In this document: positions 50,653-62,644 of the stretch, piece by piece | Position numbering within the stretch: the first letter of the stretch is position 1 | Layout of the letters: every line of letters begins with the position of its first letter | Notes under the pieces: model-generated | Databases searched by the model: none | Seen by the model: only the letters and a program-made list of their open reading frames with translations | What the model was told of the DNA's origin: nothing | Origin: Chlorella sorokiniana | Taxonomy: Eukaryota > Chlorophyta > Trebouxiophyceae > Chlorellales > Chlorellaceae | Assembly (NCBI GenBank): GCA_025917655.1 | Contig: CP084611.1 | Location: 3,596,001-3,660,000 of the forward strand | DNA: 64,000 bases | Direction of reading: 5' to 3' | Translations under genes and position numbers: made by a program

Positions 50653-53600
50653 CTACGCCTGGCGCGTGCTCGCCCTCCCGGCGCCCGAGGCGCGTGGGGT
50701 GCGGCCCACAGAAGCCACCGGCTCTTCGGCCGCAGCGCCAGCAGCAAGGCTGCGCCTCGCCCTCCCCCTGGCGCGGATGGTGCTGTGGGACCTGGCCGTG
50801 CCGCCATCAGAGTCGGCGGCGCCCTCGCCCTCCTCCTCCTCCTCTGCAACAGGCGGCACGGCTGGCGTGCGCGTCGACTGGCGGCGGCGTGCCGCGCCGG
50901 CAGCGGGCTTGCGGGCGGAGCGCGGGCGGCTGGGGCCGGCCACCTCATCCTCTGCAGCACAAAGGCCCAAACAAAGGTTGGAGCCTTTCCAGGTGCATGG
51001 CGATTGCAAGCCCCTCAGCCCCTCTCCGGGGCACGGCACACAAGACGTGAAGAGCTGCAGGCGTCAGGGGGGCGGCGTGCCACAGTGCAGCCCCGGACAG
51101 CAGCCTCACACGGCCCCACCACCCACCTGGCTCGCTGGCCTCGTCGCCTTCGCCGCCACGCTTGCCGCCGCGGCTCAGCACCTTCTGGGCTGAGCGCAGG
51201 ATGCTGCCCAGCATGCTCCCCTGCTCCTCGTCGCTGCTGGCCCCCTCCCCCTCCGCCCCAGCTGCCGCCTCCTCCTCGCCCTCGCTCTGCACGGCGGCGC
51301 GGCGGCGGCGCCCGCGGCCCGCGGCCGACCTGGGCAGTGCCTCCGCCGCCTCAGCCCCCTCCCCTGCCACGGCCTGGGCAGCAGCAGCGGAGCGAGCACG
51401 CCGTGCGCCGCGGGCCGGCACGCTCTGGTGGGCAGCGTGGTCAGCAGCGGGGCGGGCTCCTGCATGGGGTGGGGCAGCAGAAGCAAGTTCATCAGCAAAA
51501 GCCAGGGCGCGAGTATGGCTCCATTGCGGAATCCTCCCTTGTGGCCTGGGAGCGTACAGCACAGTCCCGCCTCACCTGTAGTTCTGCAGCCGGCGTGGGG
51601 GCTGCGGCGGTCAGAGCCGCCAAGCGAGGCCAGAGAGCCAGGGCAGCAGGCGCGAGCGCAGCCACAGCCAGCGTGGCGGCCAGCACGGCTGCATGGCGCT
51701 GCAGGGCCGACACAGCGCCGTCAATAGCGGCACCAACCCTGGCCCCCAGGGTCGGCCCCTGGCCCTGCGGCAGCTGTGGTGAAGCCGGCTGTGCAGAGGA
51801 GGGCGCAGGGGCGGCTGGATGTGGCAGCACAGCAGGCGCCGGTGCCTCCTCCCCCTCGCCCGCCTGCTGCACCTCCGCCGCAGGCTGAGCCGGGTGCGGC
51901 CCAGTGCTGGCAGCAGGCTCCCTGGGCACAGGCTGGCCAGCCTGGCGCCCCTGTGCCTGGTCTGGCAGGAGCGCCGCCTCCTCCTGCGCCTCCTCCAGCG
52001 CCGACAGCGACTCCCAGTAGAACTCCTCGTCGGCGGGCGGGTCCACAGCCAGGCTGCTGCCGCCCGCCGCGCCATCGCCCGCCGTGTCAAGAGCCCCTGC
52101 CGCCAGCTCAGCCCGCCCCGCGGCAGCGTCAGCCTCCTTGGCAGCGGCGGCCTTGGCCGCGTCCTCTGCCGCCGCGCGGTCGGCGGCAGCCTGCGCGGCG
52201 GCAGCCTCGGCTGCCGCCCTGTCGGCCGCCGCCTGTGCTGCCGCCGCCTCAGCCAGGCGCTTGTCCTCGGCCGCCTTCTGCGCTGCATGCGCCGCCTGCT
52301 GCTCGGCAGCCGCACGGGCGGCTGCCTCCTCAGCAGCCCGCTTCTCTGCTGCCAGCCTGGCCGCCTCCTCCACCGCTGCCTTCCTCTCAGCGGCTGCCCT
52401 GGCGGCCCGCTCTTCCGCCGCTGCCTCCTCGGCGGCAGCGCTGCCCGCCTCCTCCGCTGCCTGCTCCTCGGCCTCCGCTTCCTCAGCGCTGGTCGAGACG
52501 GGTACGCTGGCATTGGCAGCAGGCAGTGCACCCTCTTCAACGCTGCTGCCAGCCAGGCCCGGCTCTGCTGCGCCCGCAGGCGCCGCCCTGGAGCCCGCCT
52601 GCGCCTGCTGCTGCTCCTCATCGGCTTCCTTGGCAGACTGCTCATTCAGCGCCGCCTGCGCAGCCTGTTCCTCGGGCGCCAGCTCATCGGGCGCCAGCTC
52701 ATGGGGGGCAGGCGGGCGGCGCGGGCGCCAGGCTCGGCACCAGAGCCGCCCGGCCAGCCTGCTCGTCCGACGCGGCAGGCTCCTCATCCCCGCCTGCCGC
52801 CTGCTCGCCTCCCGGGTGGCTGGCTCCTCGCTGGCGCCCTCCTCCTCAGCCTCAGCGCCCCCGCCTGCCTCCTCCTCAGCCTGCTCCTCGGCCTGCTCCT
52901 CAGCCTGGCCCGCCTGCGCCTCCTCCGCACCAGCCTCGCTGCCTTCTTCGCCGCCTGCGCCTGGCGCCCCGCACCATCCCCTTCTGCACCTGCCTGCGCT
53001 CCCTCCGCCTCCTGCGCCCCGCCCTCGTCGCCGGGCCCCTCCTCCTGCGTGCCCCGCTGACGGCCGCCTCCTCGCCCTCCTCGCCAGCTGCAACCGGGTC
53101 GTCCAGCCCGGCTGGCGCCTGCTCCTCGGTCACCCACGCGCCCTCCTCCTCTGCAGCGGTGCCGTACGTGGCAGCCGTGGCCGCATCCTCGCCCGCCTGC
53201 TCGCTGCCCTCAAGCGCCGGCTCCCAGCCTGGCTCTGCAGCAGAGCTGGTGGTGTGCTGCGCGTGCGCAGCCCCAGGCGGCGGCGCGTACCGCCGCAGGT
53301 ACTGGCCCATGTGCTGCCACCAGCAGCCGGCCAGGGGCTGGGTGATGCTGGCGGCGGAGGAGACGCCGCTGGTGGCCAGGTGCTGGCGCACGCAGTTGGC
53401 CCACTCCGCCAGGTGCAGCGACAGCTGGCGCGCCTCGCCCCGCGCCGCCGCAGCAGCGCCGCCAGCGCGCCGCGCCCTCGCCCGTCCGCAGTGCCGCCAG
53501 CTGGGAGGCCAGCAGCGCCGCCTGCTGGCGCGCAAAGGACGCCGCTGGCTTGGCGGTGGAGGTCCACAGGTGCGGGGCCCAGTCTCCCGCGGTACGGGCC

Positions 53601-56600
53601 AGCCGTACCGCGCCCACGGCGCCGTCCTTGAACAGCGCCGCGCCCAGGCGGCCCGAGTGCAGCGCCCAAGCCTTGCCGCGGCACCACACGCCCTGCTCCT
53701 CGCAGCTGGCGCCGGACAGCACCGCGTCCCAGTGCGCCGCCGACGTCTCCGCCAGGTACGCGTCAAAGCGCTGCCAGGCGGGCTCCCAGGACAGCAGCAG
53801 CGGCAGGCGGCCGCCGCCCGCCGCCTCCTCCAGCAGCGACTGGCGCAGGCTGGGGAAGGCGCCCGCGTCGCCGCCCGCGCCGTCGTCGGCCGCAGCCCAG
53901 GAGAAGTGCGAGAGGGTGGTGAGGCCCGCGTGCATGAGGTTGGCGGCGGCGGTGACGCCCACCACCAGGCCGGCAGCGCCCATGCAGGCACCCACCAACA
54001 GGCCCAGCAGCAGCAGCGGCAGCAGGCAGCCGCACACGCGACGCCCCTTCTTGCGACCTGCACAGGCGGAGTGAGGGGGAGGGCGGCGACGCAGCGGGTG
54101 ACGCGCAGAGGCAGGGGCTGTTGGGGCAGGGGCAGAGCAGGGGAGCGGGTTGGTGGCGGCCGTTGGTCCAGCGCAGCAGCGCAGTCTTCACCCTTGCGAG
54201 CAGCCGAGCTAGCGGGCGGCGCAGCTGTTGCAGCGGGGCGGCACTGGCCGGAGCCTCTGGGGCGGGCATCGCAGCGGGCTTGAACAGCGCGGGGCCGCCC
54301 TGCTCCGCCAAGCCGTCTGCGTCGCCGATGCGTGGGGAGGGGGCGGCGGCGCGGCGGCGCAAAGGTGCCAGTGGCGCCCATGGGGGTGGGCGCGGCTGGC
54401 ATGAAGGCGGTGCGCGGGGATAGGGCGGTGGTGTGCTTGCCCAGCTCTGCAGGCAGGCAGGCAGGCTCACGGGTTGAACACAGCTCTGGCAGCCAGGCCT
54501 GGCACTCAGCCAGTGTCTGCCGGGCGCCAACGATTAGCGCAAGCAGCGGCTCTCGCGCTCCAGCAGAGGCCCTCCCGCCTTTGCCCCAGCCCAGCCCACC
54601 TGTGCCGTGTATGGCAGAGCGCGGGGCCAGCCCAACCATGGAGCTCTGTGGCGGCCCAGAAGCGGGACCCAGGCCGGGCCCAGGCTGGAAGGGGTGGGCA
54701 CCGCCGCGCCGCTGCGCCCGAGCCCGGCTGCTGCGGCTCCAAGCCGGGCGCTGAGCTCGGGGGCTGCAGCATGAACGCCGAAGCGCGCCCGGCGGGCGCC
54801 CAGGCCGCCGGCGTGGCCAAATGGCGGCCGGAATGGCTCGACAGGCGCGTCGCTGCCGGCGCTGCGCCCGCCAAGGCTGCCAGCACGGCCCAGAGGGCGG
54901 GAGCCTGCATCGCTGGCCGCGTCGCCCGCGGCAGGAGGCGCGCCAAACATGGGGGGGGCGGCAGGCTGCCGGAGCTGGCCTGCGGGCCGCCCATGCCTGG
55001 CGGCCGCAGCAGCTCGGATGACGCACGAGGCGGTGCCGGGCCGCCTGTCGGGGGTGGCGGCAGGGAGGCTGTGCTGGCATCTAGGGCACGGGGCCCGGTG
55101 GGCGGGGGGAGCGGGGAGGATGCCTGCTGCTCCAGTGCCCGGTACGGCGGCCCAGCAGCAGCAGGCCAGGGGGCCGGGGCCGGGGCACCACGCCACCCCA
55201 CCCGTTGCCCGTGGCGCCGCTGTTCTCTTCAACGGCATGGGGCGTGCCCGGGTGCGCTTTGATCTCGACGGCGCCGCCCTCGATAGCATGCACCGCTTTG
55301 ATGGGGGAGGAGGCGCTGCCGGGGGCGGCAGCTTGAGGCCCGGCAGGGCTGCATGGACCAAGCAATCAAGCGGGGAGGGTGAAGGCGGCCCAGCTGTGCA
55401 CATGACACGAGCCTTTGAACCGTGACGGCAGCCTGGCATGAACCGAACAGGCTTACCAGTGGGTGGGGGCGGCGGCAGCTTGCCCCGGGAGGGGGCAGAG
55501 CGCCTGGGGGCGGCAGCTGAGCGGACACCTCATCTGCTGCCTCTGCTGCCGCGTGCTGAGGCTGCCAACCATCCAGGCCGCCAGCAACAGTCTGAAGCGG
55601 ACGAGGATGTGGAGACGGGGGCTTTCACCGGGTGAACAGATCACAGCAAAACCCGGTTTGAAAGACAGACCCACAGCCAGAGCCTCACCTCCTCATAGGA
55701 TGCGTGTTGGCCAGCCCCGATGTGACCAGGGTTGTAAGCGGGGCCGTCGCCACCCCCAGCTACGTACGCCTGCCCTTCATTCTCCGCGTACTGCTGGTAC
55801 AGCCCCTCGTCTCCATGCTGGTAGTGGGCAGAAGGATCACTGCCCTCAGCTGCGTACTGGCCACCCTCAGCAGCATACTGGCCATCTTCCGCTGCATACT
55901 GACTGCCCTCTGCAACGTACTGGTCGCCCTCAACCGCGTACTGGCCGTCTCCCACAGCATACTGGCCCCCTTCAGTTGCATACTGGCCGTCCTCCGCTGC
56001 ATACTGGCCGCCCTCAGCTGCGTACTGGCCGCCCTCAACCATGTATTGGCCATCATCCACTGCGTACTGGCCATCCTCCGCTGCATACTGACCGTTCTCC
56101 GCAGCATACCCGGCGCCGTCAGCAGCAAAATGGGCACCGCCTTCGGCTGCGTATGCACCGCCGTCTCCTGCGTACTGCTCGCTGCCCGCCGCGTAGTCCC
56201 CGCCTTCAGCGGCAAGCTGGCGCTGCTCGCCGGCTGGGTAGGCACCCCACTCCTGCGCGCCATGAGGTTGGTACTGCTGGTACTGCCCCTCGTCGGTGCC
56301 ACCCCACTGCCCGCCATGCTCTTCATACTGTGCCGCATACGATGCGCCTCCTTCGCCGCTGTACAGCACTTGCTGCTGCGTGTACACATGCTGTGCGGCC
56401 CCCTCCGGGTCATAGGCGGCCTCGGCAGCGTCGTAGCTTGCGCCTGCCTCCCTTCCTGGGGCAGGCTGCTGCTCATGCTCTGCGCGGTGGCCCTGCTGCT
56501 GCTCAGCCTCCGCAGCAAACTCGCGGACAGCGGGCTGTTCAGGCTGCTGATCCCCCTGCTGCAGTCGCTCGTCGGCTGGCGCTTCCCTCATGGACAGCGC

Positions 56601-57608
56601 TGGGGGTGGGGCCCAGGCTGGCCCGGTTGCGGCTGCATGTGGCGCCTGATCTCCAGCTGCATTGGCGGCGCTATGCACAGGCTCTTCAGGTGCTGCACCA
56701 GGAGCCCGCTGGCCAGGAGGAGGGGGAGTCGACCTGGTGGCGGCGGCAGCTGGGAATGGGGCGGCAGCAGGCCGCCTGGTGGCGGGGGAGCTTGGTGGGT
56801 GGTGGCAGCTTCACGGCGGGGGCGGCAGTCCACTGGGCGGCGGGGGAGCTTGTTGAGCGGGGAGGCAGGCCGCTGGGCGGCGGTGGCAGGCCGCTTGGCG
56901 GCGGTGGCAGGCCGCTGGGTGGCATTGGGAGGCGTCCAGGAGGCGGTGGCAGGCCGCTGGGAGGCGGTGGCAGCTTGCTGGGAGGTGGTGGAAGAGCGCT
57001 AGGCGCCGGCGGCTGATCGCCCGTGGGGGCTGGCAGCTTGCTCGGCGCTGGCGGCAGTTGCCCGGCGAACGGGGTGGGGGCCAGCTGTGGCTGTGCTGCA
57101 CCCAGCGCGGACGGCGGGGTGGGCAGCATGGACGTGAGCCCGCTCTGTGGGGGTCGCACCATGCCGCGTAGCCGGGGCTGCGTCTCTGGTGAGGCTGACG
57201 CGCTGCCCTCTACAGCCAGGTTGCGGGCAGGACCGGCCGAACCTGCACATGGCAGGGCAGGCAGGCCGCGGCGCGATGACTTGGGAGGCCAGCATTTCCA
57301 ACTGTGCTCCTCAAGGTGCAGACACCCACATGGAGCAGGCACCGGGAGCCACACCAGCCCATCGCACCAGCGTTCTCCACATCCAGCGGCTTGGCAGGAA
57401 GCGACCGTCCCACAGGGGTTGCCAGGTGACCTTTTCCACGGTCCGCAGTGTACAGAGGATTGATGTGCTGCTGCACACCTGCTGCTGAACCTTGCTGGGC
57501 GCTTTCTGAGGCTGGCTGTCGGTGGGACGTCGGCTGGACATGGCCGCGCCTGGGGCTGCCGCCGCCCTGGGAAGGCAGGAAAGCCGGTGGGCGCGGCACA
57601 GAGTCCAT
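50653..57608 (-). CDS. Unrecognised long disordered/membrane protein with GQYAAE repeats
   Basis: I do not recognise this gene; exons are inferred from composition. From ATG 57608 (MDSVPRPPAFLPSQGGG) follows a region of LPPPPSG-type proline repeats (56.8-57.1 kb). Next comes a Gln/Ala/Tyr/Glu-rich exon (56680-55692) with about 17 tandem 7-residue units near GQYAAEG, ending at an EE|GTGAGG donor. More proline-rich and charged exons follow (55.4-54.2 kb). Then comes a hydrophobic segment CGCLLPLLLLGLLVGACMGA (54037-53935, probably transmembrane) and a globular-looking part (SWEPAWQRFDAYLAETSAAH; HLAEWANCVRQHL). After it lie a long Ala/Glu coiled-coil-like region and a second hydrophobic stretch AAVLAATLAVAALAPAALAL (about 51690). 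A basic/acidic tail ends at TAG 50653-50655. It could be two genes split near 55.4-55.7 kb. A slip lies at 56784-56788. Confidence 0.45.
52030..52480 (-). repeat. Ala/Glu-rich imperfect coding repeat
   Basis: Within the unrecognised gene the protein reads as repeated AAAAQAAADRAAAE-like units with regularly spaced Arg/Glu/Lys. This suggests a long single alpha-helix or coiled coil. The DNA is an imperfect GCC/GCG-rich repeat. Confidence 0.7.
55842..56204 (-). repeat. 21-bp coding minisatellite (GQYAAE-type heptapeptides)
   Basis: About 17 consecutive 21-base units encode 7-residue blocks. The consensus is Gly/Asp-Gly-Gln-Tyr-Ala-Ala/Val-Glu; edge units are more diverged (GGDYAAG, GAGYAAE). 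The regular Tyr spacing and Gln/Gly content resemble low-complexity domains that form condensates. The units differ at silent and replacement sites, so the array is not a recent perfect expansion. Confidence 0.85.
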
Positions 57609-58265
57609 ATGCGCTTCTCTTTCGCAGAACTGCAAGCTGCGGAGCAAGCGGCGGGCTTTAGTAGTAGCACAGCAACCAAGGAACGCGCTGCGCAAAGAAT
57701 AGATGAGCAAGAAGGCTTGCAGATCATTCAAATATATGCACCAAACAAATAAGCAGCTCGACGTGCACTTGGGGTGAGAGCCTGCGCCGACTCGATCGGC
57801 AACAATCTCAAGCCTTTCAGAAGCTGATTGCTCACAGAGCCTTCAGAGCTCACCGTTATGCGTTCTAAAGGCCCCAGTGGGCAAGGTTTCGCGCGTGTGA
57901 AAACTGCAGTTGTGCAGTTGCGGAGTGTGTCATGAATTTGACAATCGATGGAACCATGCGACAGCCATCGATGCACCTGGGTCCTTGCAGGGCATGAGTG
58001 ACGGGCGCCAGGCAGGCAGGCGGCATGCCGCGGCATGCCGTGGCACGCTGGCGACCTGCCATGCGCGACAGACGGAAATGCCAGCAGCCCCGGTGGGGAC
58101 TGCATGCCATCACAGCTTATAGGTCCCGACCTTCATGATATATCTTTTCTTGTTCAGTTGAGGGGCACCATTTGTCAAGTGAAGAGTACTGTTGCGTCAT
58201 GAGAAAGTGAAGCGGCCAGACAACGTGCAACAAGTCCAAGTGCAGGAGCACAACAGCATTGAGCA
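57609..58265. other. Intergenic region with 20-bp palindrome
   Basis: A/T-richer spacer between two minus-strand genes, holding the promoter of the disordered-protein gene and the 3' UTR of DNAI2. A perfect 20-bp palindrome of GGCATGCC units lies at 58021-58040. No gene seen. Confidence 0.55.
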
Positions 58266-60877
58266 TCAAAGTAAGTGTTTGTAGTTCTCCAGCCATGGTA
58301 TTGTGCAATCAACATTCTTGGCGCTGCTTGCCAGCTCCTTAAACTCCTTCTCAATCTGCATGGGGGCAAAAAAATGCTTGAGGGGAACAGACATGCGCAC
58401 ATGCTTGCATCCACTACCAGGTTTCGAGGCACACCCCCGCCCACCTTGGCCAGCTCCTCGTCAACATCAGCGTCGAGAGGCTCCTCCTTCCTGGCAGCCT
58501 CCTCTTTGCGCGATCGCGCCTTGGCCTCTTTGGCAATCTTCTCGAGGTTCTTCTCCCGATTTGTTTCCCGCTCCAGCATCTGCACCAGCTGCCGCCAGCA
58601 CATGAGCACCCAGCCAGCATGCGCCCCACAATGAAGGCTCGTGACCTCAGGCGGCAACCCTGTGCTCACCCCGCTGATGAGTGCCTTTTCGTTGTCCTGA
58701 ACCTCCACCAATCCCTGTGACAGCTGTAACAGCGAGACGGCGCCGTCGTGACAGGCCACGCCGGCCAAGCGCTGCGCGGCGCCACCGCCGCCCTGGATGG
58801 CCAGCGCTGTGAGTGGATGCTCTGACACCTTGACCGACAGCACCGGCTGCTTGTGCTTGTAGTAGTAGTCCCAGGCGGTGAGCACGCCGCCGTGACTGAT
58901 GGTGTACAGCACGCCGGGCCGGCTGGGGCTCCAGCAGCCGCCCATCAGGTAGGTGGGCGCGTACGGCGTGGCCATGATGGGCGTGCGCACGTCCTCGTTC
59001 CACAGCCGAACCGCCCAGTCGGCCACCGACAGGAAGAACTTGGGGAAGAAGGGGTGGCGGGAGAGGGCCATGACGCCGTTGTAGTGGCCTGCGGGGGCAG
59101 GGCAGCCAGCAGTCAGCGGGCACGGTCCACGCCTGGCGCTGCTGGGACTGCGCACTGGGATGTAACTCCCTGCTGCGGTGCCAGGGCCTCGCAGCACAGC
59201 AGTGTGGCCAGGCTCCAGAATTGTAGGGGTGGAGGCAGTGTGACACCCCCAGGGCGTGATTGCTGCATCCTCACCGGAGTAGGTGGTGGTTATGCGGTCT
59301 GCGGGGTCTTGGCCTTGCGGTTGCCTGCAACAATGAGGCCCTGCTCGGTGCCCACCATGAACTTGGTGGTGGCCCCGGCCGCGGGGCTGTACTCCAGGCA
59401 CATGCCGCCCAGCGAGGCCTCGCCACCCTTCTCCACCGCCAGCGCAAGCTCCTCCAGCGGTTCCCCAAGCTTGCGCAGGTCCCACCACAGCACCGAGCCG
59501 TCGATGGAGGTGCTCATCAGCTCGGTGGAGGCCTTGGACTGCGTCCACGCAAAGTCGTACACGGGGTGCGGTGCGTGCGGTCGGCGCGGGTGGCCTCCAC
59601 GGGGCGGGCCCCTTGCGAAGGTCAAACAACGTGATCTGCCCGCTGAGCTGCCCCGCGCCAATGAGGTTGTGGTCCTTGTTGTTGTAGTTCAGCACCGTCA
59701 GCGCGGACAGCGGCGACAGCGTGGCCTCGGGCTTGCTCGGGTTGGTTGCGTTCCAGATGTAGCTGTCTGTGGGTGTGCCCTCGGTGTGCTTCTGGAACTC
59801 CATGATGCCATAGGCCACAGCAACCCGCCCGCTGCCATCGGGGTGCCAGGACAGCCCCAGCGCGCTGCGCTTGATGGCAGACGGGTCCCGCAGGATGGTC
59901 AGGGTGCGCATGGAGGGCGGCTCGCAGAAGTGCTGGCCCGGCATGTCTGCATGCATGGGCGCATGAGCATGAGCGCCGCAACATTCACGGTGTGGTTGCC
60001 CCTCACTAGGGGCAGAAGCCACGGTGCCAGCGGCAGGGAGCCCAGGAGCCACCCCTGCCTCCCCAACCAGCGCCCACCCGCAAAGTACTGCTCGTAGATG
60101 TCGATGGCGTTGTTCTGCTTCACGAGGCCCTCCACCACGGCCCCCAGACGCACCACCTGCTTGATGTAGTCCTCGTCCTTCTCCACCTTGCGCCTGAAGC
60201 GGATGACCTGCTCCACCTCGGTGTGGTCCACCTCCTTGGGCCAGCCCCCTCCACGTGGCTCATGCCGCTGCTCACCAGCACAACCGCTGTGGTGTTGGCC
60301 TGCGCATTGCCCGAGCCCAGGGCAGCAACAAAGAACACTGTATGGCTGACGCCCAAGCTTCAGGAGGCCAGGGAGGCCTATTGGCATCCATCACGCAGGT
60401 TTCCGTGCCCCCTGCACTCACGTCGTGCTCTGACATGTCGGGAGCGGCTTGCACGGCGGCAGCGGTCTGTGATTTCACGATCCAAGCCTTTGCGTGCTCC
60501 TCATTCGGCCGAAGGTCGAGCAGCAGCTGCACAGGCGTGGCACACGCAGGCGCCCAGGTATTGAGGCCTGACCAAAAGCAGAGCTCAATGTCCCTCGCCC
60601 TGCACCTCACCTCAGCTCCTTGATCTGTAAACCTCGGGTGCCTGCCAAACTGGCGGCGCTGTTTCACATAACGATAGCCAACCTGCAACGCACAAAGCGG
60701 GTGTGGGGGTGGTGGGGGAGGGGGCTGGGGCCGGGCGTCCAGCAGCGACGGGAGGGCGGGCGGTGGTTCCTGTCACTGCATCCTACGGAACCGGCAGCGA
60801 GCACGGGCGCTTATAGGTGTCTTTGCTACTGCTAAAGCAAAATTGAGCAGCGAACGGCCGCCGAGGAGCACCTCCAT
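58266..60877 (-). CDS. DNAI2: Axonemal outer-arm dynein intermediate chain (DNAI2/IC2)
   Basis: WD-repeat intermediate chain that docks outer-arm dynein on flagellar doublets (Chlamydomonas IC69/ODA6). The probable start is a 6-base coding exon ATG-GAG (60877-60872) with donor GT. It is spliced to an exon starting near 60683, giving [20 protein letters not shown], close to the animal start. Then come [204 protein letters not shown] and [20 protein letters not shown]. The last exon is [14 protein letters not shown] to stop 58266-58268. Slips near 59567 and 59607 each lack one base. Confidence 0.9.
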
Positions 60878-61249
60878 TGCCGCCCTGCGGTCAACGCTTC
60901 GCGGAGGAGCTCTTCTGGCGGGCGTTGAACGAAAATTTCAAGCAGAAAGATTGTGTCAATGTTGTCTGTCGCATAGCGCGCTTGTTAGGGCGGCCTTCAT
61001 TGAGCTGCCAAACTGCCGCCAGCTGGGCAACAGCGCTTCCCGGATAAACATGGCACGCTGTTTAGCGAAAAGCTACATGTTTTCCATGTATACGACTGTG
61101 TTGACATTGTAGCAGAGAGTGAAACTGTTTGAGATCAATCAAACAAGAAGAAGGACTCTAGCAGGCAACGAACCCTGTCGGCGAGAGATATCAATGCTAG
61201 GAGACCTCAATACCAAATCAAACACTGGGTAGACTCAGTTTGTTCAGGT
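60878..61249. other. Intergenic, DNAI2 upstream
   Basis: DNAI2 promoter and the 3' flank of the YeeE/YedE gene. The 61060-61200 part is clearly A/T-rich. No gene seen. Confidence 0.5.
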
Positions 61250-62644
61250 TTAAGTCGCGTGGTTCTGCGGCGTCGCTTTGCTGCTTCCCAGCTTCGCCGC
61301 TTCCAGGCCCTGGTCCAGCCGCATGCCCACCAGGATGGCTGCCACCAGCGCCCACATCTGGGGCTGCAGGGTGGCCAGGGACACGAGGGCGGGGCCCGGG
61401 CAGACGCCGCCGTAGCCTGCACGGCAACACGGCCCAGCAGTGCTTGCGTCAGGCACAGCTTGGCTGGAGGTGGGCGGACGAGGCAGCAGAGGCCTCACAC
61501 CCACACACTTCCCCGCTGGGCCCGCACCCGCACTCACCCCAGCCCGCTCCAAACACGGCGGCCCCCAGGAGCAGGTCAGCATCCACCGCCGTCTTGGAGG
61601 GCAGCTCGTAGCATGGTGCGCAGCGCGGCGCGGTGAGGCGACGCAGCGTCAGCTGGAAGCCGGGCAGGGCCACCAGCAGCGCGCCGCCCATGACGGCGGC
61701 AAGCGTGGGGTCCCAGGAGCCGGCCAGCACCGACAGGAAGCCGGCCACCTTGGAGGGCTTCAGCATGCCGCTCACGCCCAGCCCCAGCGCAAACAGCAGG
61801 CCGATGAAGAGGTCGGCGGCGGTGCCCAGCGCGGCCAGCTTCTGCGCATCGGCGGACGCAGGCGGCGGCACCCCGTCAGCGGCGTCTCCTCCAGCGCACC
61901 CGCCTGCTTCAGCTCGGCCTGCAGTGCCACCGGCGTGGGGGCGCGCTGCGGCGCCGTCAGCCGCCGAGCGGCCGCCGTGAGGAGCAGGAAGACGGCGGCG
62001 GCCGCCGCCAGCAGCGCGCCGCCAAACACCGCCGTGCCGCTCAGGCTGCCCAGGGGCTCCAGCGGCGCGATGCCCCGCGGCATGGAGAAGACCGCCGCTG
62101 TGTCGGCCGCCTTGGCCACCAGCGCGCCGGAGGCCATGAAGGTGAGGGTGGCCGCCAGGGAGCGAGGGCTCAGGCGCGCGTTGCCGCAGACGCCGTGGCC
62201 AGAGGTGCAGCCCGACCCGCGAGACGAGCCCAGCCCCACCAGCAGGCCCGCCAGCACCGCGCGCTGCAGCGTGAACGCCGGAGGCAGCACCTCAAAGGCG
62301 CTGGGCAGCGCCGCGCGCAGCAGCACGCCGCCCGCCAGCAGGCCGGCAAGGAAGGCGACGCGCCACGCCTCGCTCGCTCCGCGCACCACGCCGCGCACAG
62401 CGCCCGAGATGCCCAAGACGCGGCCCGTCAGGCGCAGCTTGGCATACGCCATCAGGCCCAGGGTCAGCCCGCCCAGCAGGCCCTCCACCGGTGTGAAGAA
62501 GAAGCTTGACTCAGGCGCTAACATGGCCGCAGCGGCAGAGACGCAGGTGGGCTGGCAGGGGCGGGGGCGCTGTGCAGTGCGCACGAGCTGGGGCTGGATG
62601 GCACGTCGGGACACTGCAGAGTCAGGAATGTAGACAAGCAGCAT
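61250..62644 (-). CDS. YeeE/YedE-family (Sul_transp) transporter
   Basis: Polytopic membrane protein of the family that carries thiosulfate or related sulfur compounds (bacterial TsuA/YeeE); bacterial YedE relatives have been proposed as selenium transporters. ATG 62644 gives a Ser/Arg/Gln leader that could target an organelle; ATG 62524 (MLAPESSFFFTPVEGLLGG) is an alternative. Helical blocks: GLTLGLMAYAKLRLTGRVLG, WRVAFLAGLLAGGVLL, the signature GSGCTSGHGVCGNARLSPRS, LAATLTFMASGALVAKAA, GTAVFGGALLAAAAAVFLLL, then after a slip at 61871-61874 (one G missing in coding sense) LAALGTAADLFIGLLFALGL and GFLSVLAGSWDPTLAAVMG. Further: LLLGAAVFGAGWG, an intron, and GYGGVCPGPALVSLATL, MWALVAAILVGMRL, with stop 61250-61252. 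Both Cys-bearing half-motifs of the family are present. Confidence 0.85.

Noticed and set aside
51776-54283. 835-codon plus-strand open frame rich in Pro/Ala/Arg.
   Set aside because: It is the antisense shadow of the Ala/Glu-rich minus-strand coding region, with no domain and a composition typical of reverse-strand GC-rich DNA.
55842-56204. CRISPR-like repeat array.
   Set aside because: The units are contiguous 21-mers in a reading frame, without spacers, in a eukaryotic gene.
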